64,000 nt of DNA from Diospyros lotus. Taxonomy: Eukaryota > Streptophyta > Magnoliopsida > Ericales > Ebenaceae. Numbering within the stretch: position 1 is the first letter of the stretch; each line of letters opens with the position of its first letter. The position numbers and the translations under genes are program-made. The notes beneath the pieces were generated by a model. That model was not told where the DNA came from and searched no databases. It saw only the letters and a list, made by a program, of their open reading frames with translations. This document shows, one piece after another, positions 12,413-22,329 of the stretch. The stretch covers positions 14,268,058 to 14,332,057 of the forward strand of contig NC_068345.1 in the NCBI RefSeq assembly GCF_014633365.1. Reading direction: 5' to 3'.

Positions 12413-12656
12413 AGGTCCATCAGGGTAAGTTGATTCGGTCCTTCCTATCGCTCGATGCGGGATGTTAAAAGTGGTATCAGAGCCGACCCTTGGAGAAGGC
12501 GATCCGATGAGGGCGGGGAGTGGCGCCGGGGTGCGAGGGCCTAAATAGGGAGTGACTCCTGGCAAGCTTCTAGGATGGCAGCCCCCAATGAGGAGAAGAT
12601 CTGGGACTAGTTGTAAGGTCATATGACAAGGACGTCATGTGCTCAAGGGGGGAGAA

Positions 12657-12906
12657 TGTAATACCCCGAGAGCCCAAGGTCAGGTCCAAGAAGGAACTCT
12701 AGAGAAGTTAGTATATATATCAAGGATAGTAAGGAAGGAAACAACACCAGTTAAATACCTTTTGGGCTGAATGTGGATAAAGAACTTCTGAATTAAGCGT
12801 GCTTGAACTAGGATAGCTTAAGGATGGGTGACCCCTGGGAAGTTCGCGTAGACCCATCAGGGTAAGTTTATCCAGTCTTTCCTATCGCTCGATGCAGGAT
12901 GTTACA
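12657..12906 (+). repeat. Cassandra 3' LTR with better-preserved 5S-like segment
   Basis: Within the LTR, 12781-12848 closely follows plant 5S rRNA: GAATTAAGCGTGCTTGAACT and GGATGGGTGACCCCTGGGAA. GGATGGGTGACC is identical to the 5S internal control region. The first third of 5S is not recognisable. Confidence 0.8.
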
Positions 12907-13192
12907 TGTAATCACTATCTTCTATGTGTCATGCATCTAAGTTTCCAAAATAGTTTGACTTGTTCTCTCTATGGTGTTATTTTTTCTAATAATAAAAATG
13001 TGGAGTTCCACCTAGTTTGAACATATGTCGTAAATCGTCTATACGATAGGCCAAATCTAGTAACTAGTTGTTTCCACTCTCACATAAGTGTATCCCTACG
13101 ATGTATTAGGAACAAAACACCCTTTGTTTTAATTAATGCCTCCTACACTCAGAAACCATCCTGCACACTCAATTTAAGATTTGATATAAACA
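12907..13192. other. No gene seen between Cassandra and the hAT fragment
   Basis: This AT-rich stretch has no open frame or repeat boundary that I can support. It may be decayed 3' sequence of the hAT gene fragment that follows on the minus strand. Confidence 0.4.
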
Positions 13193-13861
13193 TCAGTTAT
13201 GGAATAATTGCCTATCTAAAATTAATGGAAGTTCACATTTCAAATGCTCAATGGCAAAACCATTGTTTCTAGCATTGTCAAATGAGATAGTCGTTATCTT
13301 ATTGCCAATGTTGTAAACATGACTGGTCTCTCTAATCTTATTTGCGAGTAAACTATTCTTATGTTGTTCTACCAATAAATGAAATCCAATTATTCTTTTT
13401 TGGATTGTCCATTCTTCATCAATCCAATGGACTGTGACACATATAGTGGGATGTTATCATAATGTCCTACCAAATGTTAGATGTTAATGACACCCTTCCA
13501 CTAAATTTATAAAATATATTCCTTAACTTGTCTTTGTATTCTAAATACAATCTCATTGCTTCATTTTTTTTATTGTGTTTCTTGAAAACCCTTTGATTGT
13601 AGGCTGTAGTGCATGTGAACAATACCAGTTGAACATTTCATCCTCCCTAAATAAAAACCAGTATTTTGTTTTAATTATAAGCTTTGTTAAACTAGATTTA
13701 TCAAGTTCACGATTGTGATGCTTCAAGGCCACTTTCATCGTGCTTCCTAGCATGTCTAAACAACTGTTTGGTCCCCCTTTCTTGATTGACATGCACAATC
13801 TTTTTTGGAAAAATCTGCATAATGCTCTTTGATCTTCATCGACTATATTAAGTATTAACAA
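13193..13861 (-). pseudogene. hAT transposase fragment, RICESLEEPER-like
   Basis: On the minus strand, 13861-13553 reads an N-terminal region (EDEMFNWYCSHALQPTIKG, FSRNTIKK). 13440-13193 reads the next conserved part of the family (NGQSKKE, then GNKITTISFDNARNN), as in BED-finger hAT proteins of the RICESLEEPER type. Stops and frame changes lie between 13560 and 13375. Neither the zinc finger nor the dimerisation domain was found, and no terminal repeats flank it. It is a different hAT branch from the element at 1134-5360. Confidence 0.7.
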
Positions 13862-14445
13862 TCTCGAATGAGCTCCAAATGTTACTAGTCCTCTAGTGCT
13901 TGGGCTTACATTTCAAGATGGAAGACTCCTTTGTTGGTTGGGGATGGGGAGGTGGCGGTTGCTCATTTGGTGGGGGTGGGAGGGTTAACAAACATTGGTT
14001 GGTCTTGTGTTTTTGGGGGTTGCATTGTTTTTGAAATTCAATTATGGGTGTGTCCATCTTCACTCGGTGCCACTCCAGTTATTAAAAAAATTGTGAGGGA
14101 GAGGAAATGGAGGTTGAGGAGGTTGGGGATTTGCATATGATGTACTAGCCCAAGGGGGGTCCATGGAAGGTGTATCTCAATTGCAAGAAGCATTTTTGCG
14201 AGTAGTTCGGGATCAGCGAAAGCTAGACATGATGGTGAATAAATATTTTGTAACAAAAATATGTTAATCAAATACTTAAGGATTTTAGACTTAAGAGTAA
14301 GAAAAAATATAAATAATATAAAGCAAATAAACTAATCAAAGTTAATAAAACACTAGAGCACAAAGAGGGCAAGATAGCAAGAGAGCGATATCATGGAAGA
14401 GATAGGATTGCATTGACCAAAACGAAGTACTCTTTATATGGTCGC

Positions 14446-14829
14446 TTGAAATTTGAGCATTCAAACTTCAAATGAATGAACACATTTGAAGTTCAAAGTT
14501 TGTGGTGCATTTGTAGGGATTCCCAGCAAGGATTCCTTGCAATTGAATAATCAAATTTCAAGCATTTCACTATTCAATTGATTACGACGTTTGAAGAAAG
14601 ATATGATTGATTGATAGTAATATATATATATATATTTATTTGACATTCAAGTTTGAACATTCAAACTTCAAATGAATGCAAGCATTTGAAGTTTGAAATT
14701 TGTGGTGCATTTGCAAGGATTCCTTGCAATTGAATGGTGAAATTTCAAACATTTTACTATTCAATTGATTACAACTTTTGAAAAAAATATGATTGATTGT
14801 AAGTGAAATATTTATATATATATATATAT
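14446..14829 (+). repeat. Tandem pair of about 190-bp units inside repeat R
   Basis: Each unit carries CATTCAAACTTCAAATGAATG, then TGTGGTGCATTTG, AGGATTCCTTGCAATTGAAT and GATATGATTGATTG-like blocks, and ends in a (TA)n tract. The left copy of R has the same pair, so the doubling predates the separation of the two copies. Confidence 0.7.
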
Positions 14830-15149
14830 TGATGAAATTAGGTAGATTGAATGAATTCTACCTCTACTCTTCTCAATTTATTCCTCGAATATAAGTACAC
14901 AAGTTCCCTAGCTTATTACTAATTCTACTTCAACTCTAACTCCTAATTTACAGCTCTTAGATAACTCCTAATTTGTAGCTCTAGATTACAACACAAGCAG
15001 ATTAAATAAACAAAATTAAATAGATAATAAACTGAAACAAATAATTATTAACAAGAGATAAGAAGGACATGCACGAAATTATCTGGTATCTCTCGGTTCC
15101 TTCATTAGCGTGAGCCTTCTAGCTTTGTCTTCCTTATCTTCCACCAACA
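14830..15149. repeat. Candidate solo LTR (320 bp) inside repeat R
   Basis: The sequence starts TGATGAAATTAGG and ends TCCACCAACA, and is absent from the left copy of R at the same (TA)n site. TATAT flanks both ends, but this is uninformative inside a TA microsatellite. No primer site or coding sequence adjoins it, so an LTR origin is plausible but not proven. Confidence 0.4.
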
Positions 15150-15480
15150 TATATATATATATATATATATGAGACGTTGCTCACATGTCTTACTATTTCT
15201 TCTTATTATATGTTATTATTTCAACATTAACATTTGCATGCACCCCATAATTCACCAATCCCTTTTTCTTTTTTTAATTTCTTTTGCTTTTAATTTGTGT
15301 GCAATCCATGATCCATGCACCCTATATGGTGCAAGTGAGTTGTGCAACTCACTTCAACGCAACACACACATATATTTGCGAGAGTTCCCTCGTAACTATG
15401 CTGAGCAAACTTGAGTCTGTTGCAAAACACTTACAGATTTTCTAAAGTAAAAAATATTTATTTTTATTTTTCTTTTTTAT

Positions 15481-15928
15481 TTTCATTTTTGTATGATTAA
15501 ATATTTATTTAGGTATTTTGTAAAATTTTGTTATCATGAGATTTTTTTTTAGGAAAAGTATATTTTGAGAAGAATTAATTTTTTGTTGTTCCTTCTCAAC
15601 AAGAAATACAATTTGATGCATACAGATATTAGATAAATGATAGCAAATTTGATTAAAGACCATCTTGAATATGAAAGAATTAAAAAAATACTATGTTTGA
15701 CTTTTCAATACGAGCCAGTATTATCTCTTGCTTGAACTTCTCTTAATTAAACTTACAAATTTTATGACATAAAACCATCCAAATATTAGCGAAACTATAA
15801 TTTAAACTCATAACTTTGAGCTCACAAGACATATTTTTAAGCCCTTAAATTGGACCCATAATTTAAAAAGTATAGCTTAAATTGATTGTAATTAATTATA
15901 ATATTACTAATGAGAATAGTGTGTAATG
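15481..15928. other. AT-rich intergenic DNA, nothing recognised
   Basis: There is no supportable open frame, RNA gene or repeat boundary here. The stretch ends at the target duplication of the next hAT element. Confidence 0.5.
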
Positions 15929-15936
15929 CTCTAATG

Positions 15937-16721
15937 CAGGGTTTTAAAATTGGACCAGAATGACTAATCTGACCAATCGGATCGTGAGTTGGGGGGGAGG
16001 GGGGGAATCGGTTAGGTTTAGATAAAAAAAAAGTGGCTTTCAAAAACCAATCAAGCCATAGTTGAATTGCTAGTCAAACCACTAGCTAGACAAACCAATG
16101 TGGTTTGACTGGTTCACTTTCAATGATTGACAGCTGTTGAAAACATTGTTGTTTTGAGTGGTATAAATAGCCCAAAAATGTTGCCCTTTTTGCAAACCCT
16201 AGCGTCGCTGACACACTCTGATGATTTGCCACTCCGAACTTCTTCGCCAACCGACGTTCCCCTCTTCTTCTTTCTCTTCAATCTTCCACATTTCTTCTTT
16301 TTGTTTAATCTTCCCTTCTTCTTCTTACTCTTCAATCTTCCAGTGCTCTTTCTCCGATCTTTCATTCTTCTCCTTGCTCTCCGATCTTCAACCTTTTTTC
16401 TTCTTCTCTAATCTTCATTTCTTCTTCTTGCTCTCCAATCTTCCAATTTTTTTCTTGTTCTCCAATCTTCCCTTCTTCTTATTCCATTATTCTTCTTCTC
16501 TATTCATCTCTGACCATTGATCTTCCATTTTCTTCTTCTTCCCCATTCATCTCTTATCACTGCTCACCTCTCAGGTATGTAAGAATATATTATCATTAAT
16601 TATGCATTTTTATATAATAAAAAATTAAAACAATCCAACCCGGTTCAACCCCAGTCCGACCATTGAACCATGAACTATTCCCTTTTCTTGTTCGATGTTT
16701 GGTCTGATTCTAAAAGCATTG
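15937..16721 (+). mobile_element. Non-autonomous hAT element (785 bp)
   Basis: A perfect 8-bp target duplication, CTCTAATG, flanks it (15929-15936 and 16722-16729). The ends are related inverted repeats: CAGGGTTTTAAAATTGGACC on the left, and CAATGCTTTTAGAATCAGACC when the right end is read inward. Subterminal DNA is rich in GGTTTGAC/GGTTCAAC-like motifs. The middle (about 16225-16560) is a pyrimidine-rich run of CTTCTTCTTGCTCTCCAATC-like units, followed by a splice donor-like AG/GTATGT near 16573. No transposase remains. The open frames over the pyrimidine run are composition artefacts. Confidence 0.85.
16230..16560 (+). repeat. Pyrimidine-rich short-period repeat in the hAT element
   Basis: Degenerate copies of TCTTCTTGCTCTCCAATCTTCC follow one another for about 330 bp. 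The position and composition parallel the repeated leader of the larger hAT element (1505-1860). Confidence 0.65.
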
Positions 16722-17311
16722 CTCTAATGAGTAATGACTAAATAATTAAATATTAAATATAATATAAACTTCAATACTTAAAATTATTGTAAAGATTACT
16801 TGATTTATTAAAGTTTTCTTAATTTTTATAATTTTTTTAAAAAAAGTCTTCAAACGGGCCAAATGGGTCATGTTGGACCATGCCATGGGCTGGCGCACAA
16901 GCATGCTATGCTAGGCCAATAGGTCGTGTCGAGCCATGCCGAGCCGAGCCACACCACATACCCTTAGCCCAACACAACCCTATATGCTTGAATGGGGTCA
17001 TGACAGGCTGTGCTAAGGCCTCTCCAACCCACCCCCAAATTTGGGGTAATGTGTTTATCCCCATTTTGCCCTTCCATTTTAACTATAACAAATTTTAATT
17101 CCTTTTGTATCCTTTTTTTTATATTTTTACATCTTTTTATTTACTTATTATTAGTATTAATAATATTTAAATAATATTAATAAATTGTAATCAATTAATG
17201 AATAATAATTATTAAATGCACTAAATTAAAAATTATTAAATAAAAGTTACAGACAAGATAATTAGAAATGAACTGAATGAACACTACAACATCATAAATC
17301 TTGAAAACTAA

Positions 17312-18285
17312 GAGCCTGTTCTCTTTGCTGTTTTCAACCTATTTGGAGTTTTCAATTTTTCAAAATAATGAAAACGCATTCACTTTTACATTTTCAAAAA
17401 AGCATTTTTGAAAAAAAAAAATTATAAAGAAAACACAAAATAATATTGTTTTGGCTGTTTTCAGCCAAAACACTCCCAAAAACCAAAAACGCAAAAAACG
17501 ACCTTCAATCCACTATTGCCTTTTGCCCGCAACCCTCGCATTGTCATTGCGACCCTCGGCTCACTAGGTCACACAGTTTCGTTGTCACTGGTCTCCCGCG
17601 ACCACCGCCTTCACTACTTGCTTTCGCCACGACCATGCTCGTCAACAGCCTCTTCGCTATCACCACCGCTGCCCACTATTGCTTCGACGATCTTGGTTGT
17701 CAGCGGCCTTGCTTCGTCCTCTACCACCGTCCTTTGCAGCCAAGCATCGCTGTCGATCTTGCTACTATTGTCACCGATAATCTCTCGTGGCGATCATCTC
17801 CTGCTTCTTCCTTCCCCTCCTCCAACCAAGCTTCTAGAAGGTTGTATTATAATGTAATATAATATGTATATATACATGGCTTTCGGACTTTCCCCTCCCC
17901 CAACCAAGCTTCTAGAAACTTGTATTATAATGTAATATAATGTGTATATATACATGGCTATTTTTTTCCAAGTCAATTTATTTATTTATCGTATTTTATT
18001 CTGGAAAAAATGTTACAAAATTCATCAACTTTAAAATGTATATATTTCTTAATAATATATTAGCATTAAATAATTCTAATTTACTGAATAATCAAATTCA
18101 TTAAATAAAATGTCATAAAAAATTATTCTCAAAATTCTAAACAGAACTTGTTTTCTAGTTTTCTGTTTTGAAAAATAATTTTTTAAAATAACAAACAACA
18201 CACATTAAATAGACTACTAAAACAAAAAATTAAAAATAAATTCAAAAGTCAAAACTGAAAATTGAAATGTAAAGAGAACGAGTCC
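17312..18285. mobile_element. Nested MITE-like element (974 bp), TAA flanks
   Basis: The ends are GAGCCTGTTCTCTTTGC and, read inward from the right, GGACTCGTTCTCTTTAC. TAA flanks both sides (17309-17311 and 18286-18288), as for PIF/Harbinger insertions. The middle includes a GC-richer stretch with overlapping open frames at 17446-17862, which have no recognisable domain. Confidence 0.6.
17811..17966. repeat. 78-bp tandem duplication
   Basis: CCAACCAAGCTTCTAGAA, then TTGTATTATAATGTAATATAA and GTATATATACATGGCT, occur twice, 78 bp apart (first at 17822, second at 17900), with few differences. The duplication is therefore recent compared with the surrounding element. Confidence 0.85.
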
Positions 18286-18612
18286 TAAAGTTTTCAAGAT
18301 TTAAATACTGCATAAACAAAAGCAATAATTTAATAATCTGGTAAATCACTTCCGGATCCTTCAATATTATCGAAATATTGGCCAAAGGAATCAGAAGTGA
18401 TTTTTAGGTAGTAATTTAATTTAATAGTTAATTATGTAGTTTTAGGTAGTAATTTAAATTGATATATAATAAGTAAGTAAATAATTTTAAAAATAAAATA
18501 AATGTTTATAATAACAAAAATAAAAAAAATACTGTCTTACCCTAAATTTGGGGTAAGTTTGGGTTGGAGATGCCCCAATAGGCGGGTGGGTTCACCCATT
18601 TGACACCTCTAC

Positions 18613-19262
18613 TGTTATCTACTAGCAACTCTGAACCACTATTTCTTTCAATATTTTGATCGCTTCCAGGTGCCATGCCACTTTCCAATTTTAGTTGCTG
18701 AAAGACGTGATTCCTGTGACCACTCTGCCACGATTTCGCGAAAAACAGTGACTCAATTTTGAAAATTAGGGCAACATTTTCTGGTAACAAAGAGCGCAGG
18801 AGTCGGAGAAGGTAACAAACCAGAATGTAGAGCAAAGAAGCAACAATAATGGTCTGGTATCGGCCAAGGAATGAGTCGGCGACAAATGCTCCGACGAGAG
18901 GGAGAAGCAAGGCGGTGCCGTACCAAGTATTAACATTCTCGGCGGCAGCGGCGGTGGACTGGCCGAGCGGCCCCGTCAAGTAGCTGATGAGGTTGGAGCT
19001 TATCCCGTAATAAGCGAATCTTTCCGCCGCCTCCACGCCTGCGAAATAAATTACAGCCACATCTGAATCTCAATTCAACAGCTATTGTGAATTTGTGATT
19101 ATTCCATTGTGCTTTAGGAATACCTATGATGAAAGATGCCGACCGCCACCGGCCGGACTTGGATCTGCCGATGGGGCGGCCTTTGTAGTCAAGGACGCCG
19201 ACGACGACGTCATCCAGAAGGGGAGTTTCAGCCGCTTCGGAAATTTCTCCGCTGACGGACAT
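18613..19262 (-). pseudogene. NRT1/PTR family (NPF) transporter gene, 5' fragment
   Basis: This is the only host-type gene recognised. On the minus strand, exon 1 runs from the ATG at 19262 to 19124 and ends in GRWRSASFIIG. A GT..AG intron follows (19123-19039), and exon 2 starts at 19038 with [32 protein letters not shown] and [20 protein letters not shown]. These are the first membrane segments of proton-coupled nitrate/peptide carriers, closest by eye to the NPF5 group. From about 18800 the frame degrades, where a leucine-rich helix is expected. The sequence stops at about 18613 at a MITE end. Roughly four fifths of a normal carrier of about 550-600 residues is missing. Promoter DNA is limited to about 220 bp before the G1 LTR. 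Confidence 0.85.
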
Positions 19263-19485
19263 TTTCTCCGATATGGTCTCCCTGCGCAAACCCCATGGTA
19301 ATTTTTAACTCTAATTAAAGATTAATCCATTACGCTTCCTTCCCTAGATATTATTAAATTAAATTCCCTGAACAGAATTTTCACTATTCGGGATTGAGAA
19401 TAATATAATGTAATCAATAAAATTATATTATTTTAAAAAGTTTTAAATTTTTAACTTGTACGCCAATATGTTGCAGTGTGGGCAT

Positions 19486-20287
19486 TGTGGGGGTGCTTAA
19501 GTCTCACATCAATTTCTGAATTTATTCTTACCTCCTAAACTCCCAATGAATTCCTCAAGATTGGCTTAGCATACATTATTTTTGGTCAAGTCCAAAAACA
19601 CCCTTCAGGGTCTCATGTACATAAACCATTCGGTGGCCTCGAACCCGAAGATAGCTATTGAGTGCCTCACCTTGAAAACTTCTTCAGGCCTTTTGGCTTT
19701 CCTAATGAACATCCTAAAAGAGTCTTCCAGCTCAACCGTGCATTCCACCATTTCATCTATAAATACTCGTTTCTTCGAAGGTAATTTGGATCTTTTTGGC
19801 TCGACTAATCGTCTAGACTTTTTTCATACCTCTGCCCCGACACCCTCTCAAACTAGTTGGTCATCACTTAGTCTCTCTCTAGAACCCATCCGAGAACTTA
19901 AATACCTATTTGGGACACAAAATAGAGACATACACTTGTATCATACATCATACTTTGGTCTATTGTCTAATTTTGTCATCTGTGGGCCCGCGTGCCTTTT
20001 TGACTTTTATTTGTGACCACAGGATAAGTCCCATCCTAGCTCACTCGAAGGATCAGAAACCTTGCCTCTCGAAGACCCATCGAGGTTCCCTTTGTCTTAG
20101 CTCCCTGAAAGTCCATCTGAAAGCCCTCGAGGACCAATCCGAGTTCTTGCCTCTTTGGGTTCCGGCTTCAACCCGTTTTAAATCCGTTTAACCTCACTCA
20201 TGGCATCTCGGACCTTCTGTCGTGGTGAAGAACTCTATTCTGATTGATATCAAGATAAATAAATTTAATTGTTGTAGTTAGCCAACA
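19486..20287 (+). repeat. 5' LTR of Tat-type Ty3 element G1
   Basis: It aligns with the minus-strand LTR at 43809-42969 (G2) from TGTGGGGGTGC onward and ends TAGCCAACA. A TATA box, CTATAAATA, lies at 19757-19765. Open frames over this region are incidental. The 5-bp flank on the left, GGCAT, has no partner, because the 3' end of G1 is lost. Confidence 0.75.
19757..19765 (+). promoter_or_regulatory. TATA box in G1 LTR
   Basis: CTATAAATA is conserved at the equivalent position in the G2 3' LTR fragment, where GTATTTATAG appears on the plus strand near 34574. This marks the probable transcription start region of the family. Confidence 0.6.
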
Positions 20288-20290
20288 AAA

Positions 20291-20312
20291 ATTTGATGTA
20301 GTATGTGGGAAT
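20291..20312 (+). other. Primer binding site of G1 (decayed)
   Basis: ATTTGATGTAGTATGTGGGA follows the LTR. It corresponds to the TGGCGCCGTCTGTGGGAA-type site of Tat-type elements after CG-to-TG/CA decay. G2 has the equivalent site at 42948-42968. Confidence 0.65.
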
Positions 20313-21144
20313 TGGCCTAATAGACATTGATATATGGCTAGATGAACGAGGTTTATCTGAACTAAATGATCTCAATGCAAAGCAACCATAGGAGAGCATT
20401 TGCTAGACCCCCCCTCCAAAGCTAACAACACCCCAAAGAGGACAAGAAAGCCGAGTGGCTGGTGGTCAACACCCCATAGTACAAGACTTGTCCGCAGAAC
20501 AAACATCCCCATCACCCTTCACACACACAACCCTCGTGCCTTAAATCCCAAAGCCAACTTACCCTAGAAGCTCTAAGTATGGTCGAGTACTGGAACAAGT
20601 AAATCCTTTACGGTTTCCCTTGAGGAATTTCAAAAATTGGAACGAAGATAAAGATATGAAGAGTTAAAGAAGAGTGACGAAGAGAAGATAAAAACTCTGC
20701 AACAACTATCTAGTTTATTGTGCATGCTCCTACCAGCCTCAAAAGCTCAAACCCCTTCGGGTGGTGTTCACATTAGTGCCTCATCAGCAAACATTGTTGG
20801 CTCAATCGAAGTCGCAACAGCTAAACCCTACTGCAAGGACCTAATATGAAAAACAACGAAAGAACGTTGGGAAAGGCCTTATGTGAGAAGAAAGGTGGCA
20901 AACACATCTTTCGCCCACAAGCTCGAAATGAATGTCTGACCAGGATCCCTTCCAACCTCGTGGGGGGCAAAAATTAAGAAACTAATTGAAGATGTTGTTG
21001 AAAAGAAGGTTGCTGGAGCAATTTTTGATGATGCGCGTTTATGACGAGTACCTTTTCCCAGGATGTGCTCGACCATGCTCTTTCTCCCAAGTTTAAACTT
21101 CCACATCTACCCAAGTATAATGGAATGGAGGATCACATTCTTCA
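20313..21144 (+). pseudogene. Gag remnant of Tat-type element G1
   Basis: The reading frames are fragmentary. A conserved gag stretch is readable near 21050-21140 (FSQDVLDHALSPKFKLPHLP, then KYNGMEDH), as in gag proteins of Tat/Ogre-type Ty3 elements. The frame stops abruptly at about 21144, where sequence from the element's far 3' part begins. Gag C-terminus, protease, RT, RNase H and integrase are therefore deleted. Confidence 0.6.
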
Positions 21145-21519
21145 TGCGGGAGGAAAGATCCCTTTTCTTAGTTGCTAATGGCCTGATTTTGGCCATGATA
21201 CCTTTCAAGCTCTGCTTGAGCCTCAATATTTTCTCTAACTTCCTATTTATCTTGAACAGCCACTTGGGTCCCTAAGCTTAATGGTGACAGCTCTAGAATC
21301 TCTCCATCTTTGCATGGTGGCCTTGTCAACATGTGGGGGGGAATGGCGGAAGGTTTTTCGTAGAGAAATTAAAAAATCCCCTGAAAGTTAGTCCATAGAA
21401 ATTCTTACCGACTAGGACCCTCGCCATCTGTCTTAGCCCACTTATTTCTTCAGGCTTGTAAAGATTTCTCTCCCCCAACCTCTCCTAAAAATGGGGCCAG
21501 GGTTGCTAACAGTTGTGTC
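21145..21519 (-). pseudogene. Antisense gene fragment of G1 (part 1)
   Basis: Read on the minus strand, this aligns with 36280-36610 of G2, including GAGGCTCAAGCAGAGCTTGA and the CATCATGGCCAAAATC block. The matching gene in G2 runs opposite to its element, as this one does. It is split at 21519 by the insertion 21520-33902 and resumes at 33903. Confidence 0.7.
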
Positions 21520-22049
21520 TGTTACACCAATCACCCTGCAAAACTTAATTTATCAAAACAAGAACTAATTTATCAAAACAGGGGTGATGCATTTATAATC
21601 GCCAGTGTACGAGTGTACGTGTAGCACAATTTAATTTTCTAGATGAGTCCAGGTAGATTCACCAGAGATTATTTATGGAAGAAAATGAACGTATCATAAC
21701 ATTTGAGTTGAGAAGAATATGTTGGAATAAGCTGATTTCGAATTAAACTAAACTAATGTTAAATATAGAAATGAACTAAACTGATGTTGAATATAGGTAA
21801 TGTAACAACCAAAAATTTCCATACCAAATAAATTGTTTTATTCCTACACAATATTCTAATACCAATCTCATTTCACAACAGTGGAAGCAAACTGATTAAA
21901 AATACACATTTCACGGGATGGAAGTGCACATAACCGTTAATACATACCTCAGGGTAGAACTATACTAAAACATATTGATAACCATAATAAAACATGAAAC
22001 CAACACCCCTATCTCTAACACACCCTCAGGATCTAGTCGATTGGGAGAG

Positions 22050-22300
22050 TGTAAAGAAACTACTAGGGCAGAAATAAAACCAGAGAGAATGAAAGATAGA
22101 TTTCAGCTGATAGAAGAATAATCAAGCCTCTATAGATTCGGAAGATGAGTTGCCTTTAAATAGACAGCTCAACCACTTATAACAAGATACACATAGGCAG
22201 CCGCTAACAAAAATAAGCTAACTGAAAAGGCTAACTGAAAATACAAAGAACAACATACATATAGTGAGAGAAAGAACATGATATTTAAACTACTCTAACA
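22050..22300 (-). repeat. 3' LTR of copia D
   Basis: TGTAAAGAAACTACTAGGG to ACTCTAACA on the plus strand. It is next to the polypurine tract (22301-22314, minus AATTTGAGGGGAAG). Confidence 0.9.
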
Positions 22301-22329
22301 CTTCCCCTCAAATTAGACTCCATAGAAGT

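Larger units (their letters stand above)
12213..12906 (+). mobile_element. Cassandra-type TRIM retrotransposon (694 bp)
   Basis: Two direct LTRs (12213-12469 and 12657-12906) begin TGTAATACCCCGAGAGCCC and end GATGTTAAA or GATGTTACA. Between them lie a Met-tRNA primer site (12472-12484) and a polypurine tract (about 12643-12656), with no coding capacity in the 187-bp middle. Each LTR contains a 5S rRNA-like segment, the hallmark of Cassandra elements, which depend on other retroelements for movement. I could not find a matching target duplication (TTGCT on the left, TGTAA on the right). LTR2 keeps the 5S likeness better than LTR1. Confidence 0.88.
13925..15480 (+). repeat. Repeat R, right copy
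   Basis: It aligns with 1111-1 read on the minus strand. At its start, 14110-14265 has an open frame ending MVNKYFVTKIC just before a stop; the left copy has a related frame ending with an equivalent motif, so both may descend from one coding region of unknown family. It holds two tandem units of about 190 bp (14446-14640 and 14641-14829), several (TA)n tracts and a 320-bp insertion (14830-15149) that the left copy lacks. The right limit is set where similarity fades. Confidence 0.72.
17016..18574. mobile_element. MITE-like element with CCAACCC inverted ends, carrying a nested MITE
   Basis: The ends are inverted repeats: GGCCTCTCCAACCCACCC on the left, and GGGGCATCTCCAACCCAAAC when the right end is read inward, each followed by a CCCAAATTT-like stretch. 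Ends of this kind fit PIF/Harbinger-type MITEs. A 3-bp duplication could not be settled (CTAA on the left, CAAT on the right). A second element fills most of the middle. A possibly older pair of ends (TCTTCAAACGGG near 16846, TGTCAAATGGG read inward from 18612) surrounds it. Confidence 0.55.

Noticed and set aside
12336..12848. Possible 5S rRNA genes
   Set aside because: Only the middle and 3' part of 5S is present, mutated, and inside Cassandra LTRs, so it is a retroelement component.
16127..16520. Phe/Ser/Leu-rich open frames resembling membrane proteins
   Set aside because: They are a translation artefact of TTCTTC repeats inside a small hAT element.
17446..17862. 138-codon open frame with His/Cys/Pro-rich product
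   Set aside because: No domain, two overlapping frames of equal quality, and location within a MITE-like element argue against a gene.
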